This document shows positions 43,466 to 52,332 of a DNA stretch of 64,000 nucleotides, piece after piece. The DNA is from Pararhizobium sp. YC-54. GTDB taxonomy: Bacteria > Pseudomonadota > Alphaproteobacteria > Rhizobiales > Rhizobiaceae. The DNA lies in assembly GCF_025847205.1 (NCBI RefSeq), contig NZ_JAOYTH010000018.1, forward strand, positions 1-64,000, read 5' to 3'. How positions within the stretch are numbered: the stretch's first letter is position 1; every line of letters starts with the position of its first letter. Under the pieces are notes generated by a model. The model had not been told where the DNA came from. It saw only the letters and a program-made list of their open reading frames with translations, and ran no database searches. The position numbers were made by a program, and so were the translations under genes.

Positions 43466-45163
43466 GTGAGCGAAAAACTTGAAAAGCTGATCGATCAGGG
43501 CACCGGCCGCATTCCCGCCGATATCGTGCTCAAGGGCGGCCGTTTCTTCGATCTGGTCACCGGCGATCTCGTCCCCTCTGATATCGCCATCTGCGGCGAT
43601 CGCATTGTCGGCACCTATGGCAATTATGCAGGCACCACCGAAATCGACATCAGCGGCAAGATCGTCGTGCCCGGCTTCATCGACACGCATCTGCATATCG
43701 AATCCTCGCTGGTTACCCCGCATGAATTCGACCGCTGCGTCCTGCCCTACGGCGTCACCACCGTGATCTGCGATCCGCATGAGATCGCCAATGTGCTGGG
43801 CACCGAAGGCATCCAGTTCTTTCTCGATTCTGCCCGCGAAACCATCATGGACATCCGCGTGCAGCTCTCAAGCTGCGTGCCCGCGACCCATCTGGAAACC
43901 TCCGGCGCCAACCTGCCGATCGAGAAGCTTTTGCCGTTCCGCGACCACGAGAAAGTTATCGGCCTGGCGGAATTCATGAACTTTCCGGGCGTCGTCCACA
44001 AGGATCCCATCTGCCTTGCCAAGCTTGACGCCTTTCAAGACGGTCACATCGACGGACATGCGCCGCTCTTGAGCGGTCTCGACCTCAATGGTTATCTTTC
44101 CACCGGCATCCGCACCGACCACGAATGCACGACGGCAGCGGAAGCACTCGAGAAGATTCGCAAGGGCATGCACATCCTGGTGCGCGAAGGCTCTGTCTCC
44201 AAGGATCTGCACGCGCTGATGCCGATCCTGACGGAACGCCTGTCGCCGTTCCTTGCGCTGTGCACCGATGACCGCAATCCGCTTGATATTGCTGAGCAGG
44301 GGCATCTCGACTACATGATCCGCGAGGCAATCGCGCAAGGGGTCGAGCCGCTGGCCGTCTACCGCGCCGCCTCGATCTCGGCCGCCCGCGCCTTCGGGCT
44401 ACGCGACCGCGGTCTGGTCGCACCCGGCTGGCGCGCCGATCTGCTTGTCATCGACAGCCTGGAAAACTGCAAGGCAGAGGCGGTGTTTGCCGGCGGACGC
44501 CTCGTCAATGACGCGCTGTTTGCCGCCCGCCGCCCGGTCGCCCCCGTCGGCCTTGACAGCGTCAAGGCAGGCCACATCAATGCCGCCGATTTCGGCGTGC
44601 CCTATGCCGAGGAAGAAACCTCGGTTATCGGCGTGCTTCCCGGCAAGATCATCACCGAACACCGCCGCTACAAGCTGCCGGCATCCGGCAATCAGGCCGG
44701 CGTCGATCTTGGCCGCGACATCATCAAGGTCGCCGTCATCGAACGCCATGGCGTCAACGGCAACCATGCCAATGGTTTCGTCCAGGGTTTTGGGTTGAGG
44801 AAGGGCGCGATTGCCTCCACCGTCGGCCATGACAGCCACAATATCTGCGTCGTCGGCGTCAACGAGGACGACATGGCATTGGCCGCAAACCGGCTCGGCC
44901 AGATCAAGGGTGGCTTCGTCGTCGTCGAGGACGGCAAGGTGACGGGAGAAATCTCGCTCCCCGTCGCCGGCCTGATGAGCCTAGAACCCTATGAAAGCGT
45001 GCGCGACACGCTGCATCATCTGCGTCAGGCAGCCTTTGCGCTGGGCGCAACGCTGCAGGAGCCATTCCTGCAACTGGCTTTCCTGCCTCTGCCGGTCATC
45101 CCGCACCTGAAGATTTCGGACATGGGACTGGTCGATGTCGACAAGTTTGCGCTAATCGGGTGA
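43466..45163 (+). CDS. ade: Adenine deaminase
   Basis: A 565-residue metal-dependent amidohydrolase that converts adenine to hypoxanthine in purine salvage. The metal motif DTHLHIE is at residues 73-79, and a second conserved histidine lies in [11 protein letters not shown]. The C-terminal adenine-deaminase domain ([39 protein letters not shown]) distinguishes it from other amidohydrolases. The GTG start is supported by GCAGGA five bases upstream; an ATG 21 codons earlier lacks a ribosome site. Hypoxanthine could be oxidised by the xanthine dehydrogenase encoded 15 kb downstream. Confidence 0.93.
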   Translation: MSEKLEKLIDQGTGRIPADIVLKGGRFFDLVTGDLVPSDIAICGDRIVGTYGNYAGTTEIDISGKIVVPGFIDTHLHIESSLVTPHEFDRCVLPYGVTTVICDPHEIANVLGTEGIQFFLDSARETIMDIRVQLSSCVPATHLETSGANLPIEKLLPFRDHEKVIGLAEFMNFPGVVHKDPICLAKLDAFQDGHIDGHAPLLSGLDLNGYLSTGIRTDHECTTAAEALEKIRKGMHILVREGSVSKDLHALMPILTERLSPFLALCTDDRNPLDIAEQGHLDYMIREAIAQGVEPLAVYRAASISAARAFGLRDRGLVAPGWRADLLVIDSLENCKAEAVFAGGRLVNDALFAARRPVAPVGLDSVKAGHINAADFGVPYAEEETSVIGVLPGKIITEHRRYKLPASGNQAGVDLGRDIIKVAVIERHGVNGNHANGFVQGFGLRKGAIASTVGHDSHNICVVGVNEDDMALAANRLGQIKGGFVVVEDGKVTGEISLPVAGLMSLEPYESVRDTLHHLRQAAFALGATLQEPFLQLAFLPLPVIPHLKISDMGLVDVDKFALIG

Positions 45164-45222
45164 AAATATTGTCTTGGAATGACCTTCCGCTCCGCTTAAA
45201 TTAGGAACGACAGGAGGTCGGC

Positions 45223-45423
45223 ATGACCAAGTTGGAACAGATCGAAAAGTCCGTCTCGGAACTCGGACCGGAGGAGTTACGTGCTTTTGCCGCGTGGTTC
45301 GACGAGCTCCAAGCAGAGCGCTGGGATATCCAGTTCGAACAGGATGCCAAAAGCGGTGCCCTGGATGCGTTGGCGGACGATGCCCTTGCTGAATTCAAGG
45401 CCGGCAGGTCCCGCAACCTTTGA
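45223..45423 (+). CDS. Putative antitoxin of a ParE-like pair
   Basis: A 66-residue acidic protein (KLEQIEKSVSELGPEELRAFAAWFDELQAERWD) with no recognised DNA-binding motif. ACAGGAGG precedes the ATG. Its stop overlaps the start of a ParE/RelE-like gene by three bases. The small size, acidity and coupling suggest it neutralises that toxin, but its family is not one I can name. Confidence 0.6.
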   Translation: MTKLEQIEKSVSELGPEELRAFAAWFDELQAERWDIQFEQDAKSGALDALADDALAEFKAGRSRNL

Positions 45424-45674
45424 AACACCATGCCACCTCATCCTTCTGGCAGGCCTATGACGCATTGCCGGATCATGTTCGGGAATTGGCGGACCGCAAT
45501 TTCGAAAAACTCAAAGCAGATCCCAAACATCCTTCCCTGCATTTCAAGCAAGCCGGCCGTTTCTGGTCAGTCAGAATTGGTTCATCATGGCGCGCGCTGG
45601 CGGTACGTCAAAGCGATGACATGGTTTGGTTCTGGATCGGCTCGCACGCGGCATACGACAAGCTGCTAAGGTGA
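45420..45674 (+). CDS. RelE/ParE-superfamily toxin-like protein
   Basis: An 84-residue basic protein (SFWQAYDALPDHVRELADRNFEKL, FKQAGRFWSVRIGSSWRALAVRQSDDMVWFWIGSHAAYDKLL) whose end pattern (I-G-S-H-A-x-Y-D) matches RelE/ParE toxins. It starts at TTG, overlapping the preceding stop. The 3' end overlaps the convergent alpha-glucosidase gene by nine bases. Toxicity is not demonstrable from sequence. Confidence 0.72.
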   Translation: MKHHATSSFWQAYDALPDHVRELADRNFEKLKADPKHPSLHFKQAGRFWSVRIGSSWRALAVRQSDDMVWFWIGSHAAYDKLLR

Positions 45675-47309
45675 AATCCGTCCGCAAAACACGTCCATCG
45701 ACTCAAGCACGATCTCGCCACCCTCGATCTTCGGCGCAAACCCCGGCATCGGCACAATGCCGGAAATGACCACACCCTTCGGCAAATCAACGGTCTGCGG
45801 GCCACGGTGCAAGTTGAAGATGAACAGCAGCTTCTCGCCGCCCTTCTCGCGCGTGAAAGCCAGAATGTCCTGATTGGTTTCGAGGAATGTCATAGTGCCG
45901 TCGAGCAACGGCGCATGCGCCTTTCTGAAAACCAGCGTCTGCCGGTAGTGGTCGAGGACAGAACCGTCGCCCTGCTGGTCAACGGCAAGGGGAAGATGCT
46001 CTTCCGGCACCGGCAGCCACGGCTTGGCGCTGGAGAACCCGGCATGGCCGGCATTCTTTTCCCAGACCATCGGCGTGCGGCATCCATCGCGCCCCTTGAA
46101 GGCCGGCCAGAAACGGATGCCGTAGGGGTCGCGCAGGTCTTCAAGCTGTAGCTCCGCCTCCGGCAAGGCCAGTTCCTCGCCCTGATACAGACAGATCGAG
46201 CCGCGCAGTGCCGCCAGAACCGAAATCGCCAGCTTGGCAACCCGCCCACGCTCGCCAGCCGTCTGGGTAAACCGGCTGATATGGCGGGTGACATCGTGGT
46301 TGGAAAAGGCCCAGCACACCCAGCCATCGGTGACGGCATCCTGAAACGCCTGAACGCAGCGGCGGATATGGGTGGCGGTGAAATCCGGCCCCAGAAGGTC
46401 GAACGTATAGCACATATGCAGCTTGTCGCCGCCACCGGTATAGGCAGCCACCGTCTTCAGCGAGCGAGCGCCGTCGCCGACTTCGCCCACCGAAGCGCGA
46501 TCGGCGAACGCGTCGAGCAGCGCGCGAAAACGCTGCAGGAAGCCGATATTTTCCGGCTGCGTCTTGTCGTAGAGATGGTTCTGCATACCGTAGGGATTGA
46601 CGTCGGGCGCATCGAGACCGATCGCGTCTTCGTCGTAGACCAGCGGCGGGTTGTCGCGCAGTTCCTTGTCATGGAAATAGAAATTCACCGTATCGAGCCG
46701 GAAGCCATCGACGCCGCGCTTCAGCCAGAAGCGCACGGTGTCCAGCAGCGCTTGCTGCACATCGGGATTGTGGAAGTTGAGGTCCGGCTGGGAGCCCAAA
46801 AAATTGTGCATGTAATACTGCTTGCGCACGCCGTCCCATTCCCAGCCCGGCCCGCCGAAAATCGACATCCAGTTGTTCGGCGCCGTTCCGTCGGGTTTCG
46901 GATCAGCCCACACGTACCAGTCGGTCTTCGGATTGGTGCGATCCGAGCGGCTTTCCTTGAACCAGGGGTGCTGGTCGGATGTGTGCGAGATCACCTGGTC
47001 GATGATGACCCGGATGCCAAGCTGATGCGCCGTCTTCAGCAAGGCGTCGAAATCGGCAAGCGTGCCGAACATCGGATCGACATCGCAATAGTCCGAAACG
47101 TCATAGCCCATATCGGCCATCGGCGAGGTGAAGAACGGCGACAGCCAGATGGCATCGACGCCGAGGCTGGCAATATGCGGCAGTCGCTGCGTCACCCCGT
47201 TGAGGTCGCCGAGGCCATCTCCCGTGGTGTCCTGGAAAGAGCGCGGATAGACCTGATAGATCACCGCGCCGCGCCACCAGTCGGGATTGGACTTCAAGGG
47301 AGATGCCAT
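45666..47309 (-). CDS. GH13 alpha-glucosidase
   Basis: A 547-residue cytoplasmic GH13 enzyme that hydrolyses alpha-1,4 (or alpha-1,6) glucosides. The N-terminal WWRGAVIYQVYPRSFQDT is typical. The conserved regions are DQVISHTSDQHPWF, the nucleophile aspartate in GFRLDTVNF, the acid/base glutamate in ASVGEVGD and the stabilising NHD (FSNHDVTRH). The pattern is closer to oligo-1,6-glucosidase/AglA than to amylase. The first good ATG follows GGAG. No sugar transporter genes are adjacent; a KDG kinase gene is divergent. Confidence 0.9.
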   Translation of the reverse strand: MASPLKSNPDWWRGAVIYQVYPRSFQDTTGDGLGDLNGVTQRLPHIASLGVDAIWLSPFFTSPMADMGYDVSDYCDVDPMFGTLADFDALLKTAHQLGIRVIIDQVISHTSDQHPWFKESRSDRTNPKTDWYVWADPKPDGTAPNNWMSIFGGPGWEWDGVRKQYYMHNFLGSQPDLNFHNPDVQQALLDTVRFWLKRGVDGFRLDTVNFYFHDKELRDNPPLVYDEDAIGLDAPDVNPYGMQNHLYDKTQPENIGFLQRFRALLDAFADRASVGEVGDGARSLKTVAAYTGGGDKLHMCYTFDLLGPDFTATHIRRCVQAFQDAVTDGWVCWAFSNHDVTRHISRFTQTAGERGRVAKLAISVLAALRGSICLYQGEELALPEAELQLEDLRDPYGIRFWPAFKGRDGCRTPMVWEKNAGHAGFSSAKPWLPVPEEHLPLAVDQQGDGSVLDHYRQTLVFRKAHAPLLDGTMTFLETNQDILAFTREKGGEKLLFIFNLHRGPQTVDLPKGVVISGIVPMPGFAPKIEGGEIVLESMDVFCGRISP

Positions 47310-47633
47310 CAAAAAACTCCGCCGTCGCAGGGATATGGCGAAAGATGTATCGTTGCTGCAGGTGCGAGTAAACGGCCTTCTCAACGCTTTTGCCGCGATA
47401 CCCCGCCGGTAGCCTGACGGTCATCGCCATTGCGCCTTTCTGCTGGGGGAGAACTTCGAAGATCGGCTCGATGGGCAATTGACGCGGCTCGGCCTGCATT
47501 CAGGGACTGATGCTCCCGCCGCATCGAAATTCGCGTCCGCCGCCGGAACGCATAACGACGGCATCGGCTTGCCTTCGGCGCTGGTAAGCCGTATCTCCGC
47601 TTTCGCAAGGGCGTGAAGAGCGGGGAGAATTTC
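47310..47633. other. 324-base intergenic region between alpha-glucosidase and KDG kinase
   Basis: Divergent upstream region of the two genes. I see no convincing protein-coding frame, no strong hairpin and no consensus promoter that I can defend. The GGGGAGAA before the KDG kinase start is its ribosome-binding site. Confidence 0.5.
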
Positions 47634-48554
47634 ATGGCAGGCAGGCTGCTTTCGATCGGCGAATGCATGGTGGAACTGATGCAGGCCGAGGGCGACCTGC
47701 TGCGCAAGGGCTATGCCGGCGACACCTTCAACACCGCCTATTACGCCCGGCTCTTCCTGCCCAAGGACTGGTCGGTCGATTATCTGACCGCCGTCGGCAC
47801 CGACACGGTTTCCGGCGAGATGCTGGCCTTCATCGAAAAGACCGGCGTCGGCACCGGCTCCATCCGCCGCGTCGAGGGCCGGTCGCCCGGGCTCTACATG
47901 ATCCACCTGAAGGACGGCGAACGCAGCTTTTCCTACTGGCGCTCGGTCTCGGCGGCAAAGACGCTGGCAGACGATGCGGGCCATCTGCGCGCCGCCATCG
48001 AAGCCTCGGATGTGATCGTCTTTTCCGGCATTACGCTCGCCATTCTGGCGCCGTCCGCCGTCGAAACGCTGCTTTCCGAACTGCGCCGCGCCAAGGCGGC
48101 AGGCAAGCTCGTCGTCTTCGATCCCAACATCCGGCAGCGCCTCTGGGATGACAAGGCCTATATGCTTGATACGATCTCGGCTGGAGCCCGCGCATCCAGC
48201 CTCGTCATGCCGAGCTTCGACGACGAACAGGTGCATTTCGGCGATGCCGATATTGCGGCGACGATCGCCCGCTATCGCGGTCTTGGCGTTGAAAAGATCG
48301 TGGTGAAGGATGGACCAAAAGGCGTGACGTTGAGCTTTGGCGACGCGCCGCTTCAGTTTGTGCCCTCCGCCAAGGTCGAAAAGATCGTCGATACCACCAG
48401 CGCCGGCGACAGCTTCAACGGTGCTTTCCTTGCCCGCTTCGCGGTCGATGGCGACGCCATCACAGCGGCTGGGTTTGCGGCGAAAACAGCCGCGGCAGTC
48501 ATTCAGCATCACGGTGCACTTGTTGCGAAAGACACGTTGGAGCGTACCGTATAA
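47634..48554 (+). CDS. kdgK: 2-dehydro-3-deoxygluconokinase
   Basis: A 306-residue PfkB-family kinase that phosphorylates KDG, the intermediate of uronate and Entner-Doudoroff-type catabolism. N-terminal GRLLSIGECMVELMQ, the KDG-kinase pattern YAGDTFNTAYYARLF and the catalytic C-terminal motif D-T-T-S-A-G-D-S-F-N (aspartate base) are present. GGGGAGAA precedes the ATG; a GTG seven codons earlier is less likely. Other uronate genes are not nearby. Confidence 0.9.
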   Translation: MAGRLLSIGECMVELMQAEGDLLRKGYAGDTFNTAYYARLFLPKDWSVDYLTAVGTDTVSGEMLAFIEKTGVGTGSIRRVEGRSPGLYMIHLKDGERSFSYWRSVSAAKTLADDAGHLRAAIEASDVIVFSGITLAILAPSAVETLLSELRRAKAAGKLVVFDPNIRQRLWDDKAYMLDTISAGARASSLVMPSFDDEQVHFGDADIAATIARYRGLGVEKIVVKDGPKGVTLSFGDAPLQFVPSAKVEKIVDTTSAGDSFNGAFLARFAVDGDAITAAGFAAKTAAAVIQHHGALVAKDTLERTV

Positions 48555-48584
48555 ATATTGCAAATTCGGGGTTTCAGCCTTATC

Positions 48585-48602
48585 TTGGTCAAGCTTAGCC
48601 AA
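48585..48602. promoter_or_regulatory. Predicted operator of the Phd-PIN pair
   Basis: The near-palindrome TTGGTCAAGCTTAGCCAA (two mismatched pairs around AAGCTT) lies 10 bases before the antitoxin start. Confidence 0.55.
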
Positions 48603-48612
48603 GGAGGTTGCG

Positions 48613-48867
48613 ATGACGACCGTCAACATGCTGGAAGCAAAGACGCGCCTTTCTCAACTTGTCAGCGCCGTTGAAAGCGGCGCGGAAGACGAGATCATCA
48701 TCGCGCGCGACGGCAAACCGGCAGCAAGGCTGGTTCCGCTGGCGCAAAGCGAAAAAAAGGGAATGCGGCTGGGCCTGCTTCAGGGCCAGTTTCCACCGAT
48801 GTCGCTGGAAGATTTCAATGCTCTTGATGAAGAGGTCGCCAGGCTTTTCGGATTGAAGGACGAATGA
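48613..48867 (+). CDS. Phd/YefM-type antitoxin
   Basis: An 84-residue protein with the Phd N-terminal DNA-binding fold (VNMLEAKTRLSQLVSAVESG and IIARDGKPAARLVPL) and an acidic C-terminal tail. AAGGAGG precedes the ATG. It overlaps the PIN toxin start by four bases. A palindrome directly upstream is the likely operator. Confidence 0.88.
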   Translation: MTTVNMLEAKTRLSQLVSAVESGAEDEIIIARDGKPAARLVPLAQSEKKGMRLGLLQGQFPPMSLEDFNALDEEVARLFGLKDE

Positions 48868-49253
48868 ACCTTCTTCTGGATACGCATGTGGCGATATGGG
48901 CAATTTCCTCTCCGGAAATGCTGTCTCCCAGAGTTGCAGCCATCCTCAAGGATCCGGACAATCAGACTTACATTTCTGCGGCCAGCATCTGGGAAATTTC
49001 GATCAAGTACCTGGTCGGCAGAGACAAGGCGATACCGTTCAGCGGGTACGAGGCCATTCGTCACTTCACCAACGCCGGCAGCCGCATCCTGGACATAAGC
49101 GCCGAACATGCAGCAGCAACCGAGCGTGTGGTGACGCCACACGCCGACCCGTTCGACCGCTTGCTGATCGCGCAAGCCATCACCGAACCGTTGATTCTGG
49201 TTACCCGCGACAGCAATATCGCAGCCTATAGCCCGACCTTCATCACCTGGTAG
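48864..49253 (+). CDS. PIN-domain toxin (VapC-like)
   Basis: A 129-residue PIN nuclease: the acidic residues are in LLDTHVAIW, ISAASIWEIS, HADPFDRLLIAQA and TRDSN. Members cut specific tRNAs or rRNA when free of antitoxin. It is translationally coupled to the Phd-type antitoxin. Seventeen bases separate its stop from the convergent der gene. Confidence 0.9.
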   Translation: MNLLLDTHVAIWAISSPEMLSPRVAAILKDPDNQTYISAASIWEISIKYLVGRDKAIPFSGYEAIRHFTNAGSRILDISAEHAAATERVVTPHADPFDRLLIAQAITEPLILVTRDSNIAAYSPTFITW

Positions 49254-49270
49254 CAGAAACGTCGGCTAAA

Positions 49271-50689
49271 CTACCGCCTCTTCCTGTTCTCGAACGGGTT
49301 TTCCGACGCCCTCAAATGGATGCGGATCGGCACGCCCGGCAGCTGGAAATCATTGCGCAGGCCGTTGGTCAGATAGCGGATATAGCTTTCCGGCACAGAG
49401 TCAGGCCGCGTGCAGGAGATCATGAAACCCGGCGGGCGGGCCTTCACCTGGGTCATGTATTTCAGCTTCAGGCGGCGGCCGGAAACGGCCGGCGGCGGAT
49501 GCTGAATCTGCTGCGATTCCAGCCATTTGTTGAGTTTGGCGGTGGAGATGCGGCGGTTCCAGGTCTTGTCGGTGTCGATGATCGACTGCATCAGCTTGTC
49601 GAGACCGTAGCCGGTCTGGCCGGAGATCGGCACGGCGCGGATGCCGCGCACCTGCGGCAGCAGGCGTTCGGTCTTTTCGCGCAGATCGGCAAGCAGCGCC
49701 TGGGTATCCTCGACCAGATCCCATTTGTTGAAGGCAAGGATCGCCGCGCGGCCTTCGCGGGCAACGAGATCGACCAGCTGGAGGTCCTGCTTTTCGAACG
49801 GGATGGTCGCGTCGAAGACGATGACGACCGCTTCGGCAAAGCGGATGGAGCGCAGACTATCGGCGACCGAAAGCTTTTCGAGCTTCTCCTGGACGCGCGC
49901 CTTCTTGCGCATGCCGGCGGTGTCGAACATCTTGATGGTGCGGCCGCGCCAGTCCCACTCGACGGAAATGCTGTCGCGGGTGATGCCGGCCTCGGGGCCC
50001 GTCAGAAGCCGGTCTTCGCCGAGGAAGCGGTTGATCAGCGTCGATTTACCGGCATTCGGGCGGCCGATGATCGCCACGCGCAAAGGCTTGGTCTCGTCAT
50101 ATTCCGGCTCGAAGTCTTCGTCTTCGAGGGTCTCATCGCCGCGCAGATCGACATTCGTCTCGGGCTCATCGATCTCCGGCGGGAAGGCGCGGTCCTCGCC
50201 GAGCGCAGCGACGATGGCGTCGCGCAGGTCGATCATGCCCTGGCCGTGTTCGGCCGAGATGGCGACAGGCTCGCCGAGCCCCAGCGTAAAGGCGTCGTAA
50301 TAGCCGCCATCGGAGCCCTTGGCTTCGGACTTGTTGGCAACCAGCACCACCGGCTTGCCGCGGCGGCGCAGCATTTCGCCGAGCGTCTCGTCGGCGGGCG
50401 TCAGGCCATGCTTGGCATCGACGACGAACAGCGTCAGGTCGGCCTCGTCGATGGCGGCTTCCGTCTGCAGCCACATGCGGCCTTGCAGCGTTTCCGGTCC
50501 CGATTGCTCAAGACCAGCCGTGTCGACGATGGTGAAGCGCAGGTCGACAAGCTTGGCGTCGCCCGGACGCCGGTCACGGGTGACACCCGGCGTATCGTCG
50601 ACGAGCGCCAGCTTCTTGCCAACCAGACGGTTGAACAGCGTCGACTTTCCGACATTGGGGCGCCCAACGATGGCGACGGTGAAGTTCAT
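49271..50689 (-). CDS. der: Ribosome-assembly GTPase Der (EngA)
   Basis: A 472-residue essential GTPase of 50S ribosome maturation with two tandem G domains: first P-loop GRPNVGKST at residue 9, second GRPNAGKST near 213, each with DTAG and NKxD/NKWD motifs. A C-terminal KH-like domain ([27 protein letters not shown]) follows. It stands downstream of the YfgM-like gene on the same strand; the usual bamB between them in many proteobacteria is missing. Confidence 0.97.
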   Translation of the reverse strand: MNFTVAIVGRPNVGKSTLFNRLVGKKLALVDDTPGVTRDRRPGDAKLVDLRFTIVDTAGLEQSGPETLQGRMWLQTEAAIDEADLTLFVVDAKHGLTPADETLGEMLRRRGKPVVLVANKSEAKGSDGGYYDAFTLGLGEPVAISAEHGQGMIDLRDAIVAALGEDRAFPPEIDEPETNVDLRGDETLEDEDFEPEYDETKPLRVAIIGRPNAGKSTLINRFLGEDRLLTGPEAGITRDSISVEWDWRGRTIKMFDTAGMRKKARVQEKLEKLSVADSLRSIRFAEAVVIVFDATIPFEKQDLQLVDLVAREGRAAILAFNKWDLVEDTQALLADLREKTERLLPQVRGIRAVPISGQTGYGLDKLMQSIIDTDKTWNRRISTAKLNKWLESQQIQHPPPAVSGRRLKLKYMTQVKARPPGFMISCTRPDSVPESYIRYLTNGLRNDFQLPGVPIRIHLRASENPFENRKRR

Positions 50690-50706
50690 CGAATAATCCT
50701 GTCCTT

Positions 50707-50733
50707 AGAGCATCCGCAGTGGGTCATGCTCCA
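50707..50733. repeat. Short GAGCAT inverted repeat between the YfgM-like gene and der
   Basis: GAGCAT (50708-50713) and ATGCTC (50727-50732) form a hairpin, in a form often seen in rhizobial intergenic repeats. No terminator-like T run follows. Confidence 0.5.
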
Positions 50734-50756
50734 ATGTTGTTTTCGTGGGCGTCCGC

Positions 50757-51428
50757 TCAGGACGCCTTTCCGCTGGCGGTAATCAGATCGAGCAGCATCT
50801 GGGCGCGGTTTGCCAGATTGCGCGGTGTCTCGGCATCATCGGCGATCTGCTGGAACCAGGTCTTGGCCTTGGCCATATCGCCGGCCTTGTAGGCGGCAAG
50901 CCCAAGCGCTTCGCGGGCCGAATGCCGCATGCCGTTGGCAGGAACCGCAAGCTGCTCGGCCTCGGCCGAAACCTGCTCATAGGTGCCGGTATCGACCAGA
51001 AGATAGGCGGCACGCATGCGGGCAGCATCGCGCATCGCCTGCGGCAAGCTGGCATCCTTGGAGATGTCGGAGAAGGCCTTGACGGCCGCAGCCGTATCGC
51101 CCTTCTGTGCCTCAAGGGTTGCAGCCCGCATCTTCGCCAGCACCGGATAGGCGCCATAGCCGTCCTTCTCGAGCGTGGCGAGAGCAGCCAGCGCTTCATC
51201 GGTCTTGTTTTCCCGCGAAAGCGTCAAGGCTGCCAGGAACTCGTCGCCCGACTGCGAGGCCGACGTCTCGTGCCAGTATTCGTAGCCGACCTTGCCGATC
51301 GTGCCGACAACGATCAGAATGGCGATCCCGATAATGACGCTGCCGAACCGCGTCCAAACGGCCTTCACCTGTTCGGAGCGCAGTTCTTCGTTGACTTCGC
51401 GGATAAAGCTGTCGTCCTGGTTCGCCAT
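50757..51428 (-). CDS. YfgM-like tetratricopeptide membrane protein
   Basis: A 223-residue protein with an N-terminal cytoplasmic segment (FIREVNEELRSEQVKAVWTRF), one transmembrane helix (GSVIIGIAILIVVGTIGKVGYEY), and periplasmic TPR-like repeats (EALAALATLEKDGYGAYPVLAKM). It resembles YfgM, the SecYEG-associated protein that helps periplasmic chaperones hand over exported proteins. In Escherichia coli yfgM lies just upstream of bamB-der; here it directly precedes der, so the neighbourhood supports the call. An ATG 11 codons earlier is possible. Confidence 0.8.
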   Translation of the reverse strand: MANQDDSFIREVNEELRSEQVKAVWTRFGSVIIGIAILIVVGTIGKVGYEYWHETSASQSGDEFLAALTLSRENKTDEALAALATLEKDGYGAYPVLAKMRAATLEAQKGDTAAAVKAFSDISKDASLPQAMRDAARMRAAYLLVDTGTYEQVSAEAEQLAVPANGMRHSAREALGLAAYKAGDMAKAKTWFQQIADDAETPRNLANRAQMLLDLITASGKAS

Positions 51429-51557
51429 TCCTAAGTTCCGGTTTCCCGGCCTTCCCTGCAAAGATGGATGTAAAGATTTCCGCGCTTCTACCGTATTTTG
51501 AAGCCGTTGTAAGGGGGCAGCGCGATTTAGCCCCGATTAGCACCGTTTAACCGCCGT

Positions 51558-52145
51558 TCAGCCCATCACAATCGGCGCAGCGCCGATCAGCAGTTCATGC
51601 AGTTTCCAAATGAACAGGCCATAGGCAACCACTCCGATCACCACCGCCAGCAGATCGTAGGACGACGAGCGGAAGACCGGCAACACCAGTTCTCCGGCCC
51701 GCTGCCGCCGCTTCAGCGAGATGCGCATGACGACCGCCCAGGCGAGAAACGAGCCGAACAGCAGCACTGACGACGTCTCACCATTGGCGAGCAGATGGGC
51801 GAGCGCCCAGATCTTGATCGACAGGATCTGCGGATGCTTGACCGCAACGGCGATGCGGCCAGCCGGCAGGAAACCGGCGGCAAGACAGATGAAGGCGATC
51901 AGCATCAAAAGCAGTGCAATATGCTTCAGGAAGACTGGCGGATTATAGAGCATGCCGGTCGTCGCCCTCGCCTCGCCGAAGCCGTAGATGATCAGGCCGA
52001 GGCCGATCAAGCTGATGACCGCGTAAAGCCCCATCCAGGTGCCCTTGCCCTGACGCTCGATGATCGAGGCCCGAAACCCCGGTGCCACGACGCGCACGAG
52101 GTGCATGCCGAGAAAGACGACGATCCCCAGAACCAGCAATGCCAT
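51558..52145 (-). CDS. NnrU-family membrane protein
   Basis: A 195-residue inner-membrane protein with five or six helices and the family pattern of short histidine motifs (FLGMHLVRV, FLKHIALLLM, VKHPQIL, WALAHLLANGETSS, KLHELL). NnrU proteins were found near nitrite/nitric-oxide reduction genes and are homologous to carotenoid isomerase Z-ISO; the enzymatic role is unproven. AGGTGG six bases before the ATG at 52145 is better than the GTG three codons earlier. No denitrification genes are present in the window. Confidence 0.85.
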   Translation of the reverse strand: MALLVLGIVVFLGMHLVRVVAPGFRASIIERQGKGTWMGLYAVISLIGLGLIIYGFGEARATTGMLYNPPVFLKHIALLLMLIAFICLAAGFLPAGRIAVAVKHPQILSIKIWALAHLLANGETSSVLLFGSFLAWAVVMRISLKRRQRAGELVLPVFRSSSYDLLAVVIGVVAYGLFIWKLHELLIGAAPIVMG

Positions 52146-52251
52146 GATATCCACCTGTGTTGTTTGAGATTTCTACCTCTTCGCATAGCCGGATCGCGCC
52201 AAACTTTCCAGAGCGATCAAAGGATTGCCGCATTCTTGAGGCAGGGGTCCC

Positions 52252-52300
52252 ATACCAGGGATCGATGATAGGAGCCCATCCTATCATCGATCCCTGGTAT
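52252..52300. repeat. Perfect 22-bp inverted repeat with 5-base spacer
   Basis: The arms 52252-52273 and 52279-52300 are exact reverse complements (starting ATACCAGGGATCGATG), separated by GCCCA. It lies between NnrU and the polysaccharide deacetylase, 33 bases upstream of the deacetylase start. Neither side has a T run. Confidence 0.8.
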
Positions 52301-52332
52301 AAAATCCCGCATTTGCCGCCCAAGGTTTTCGC

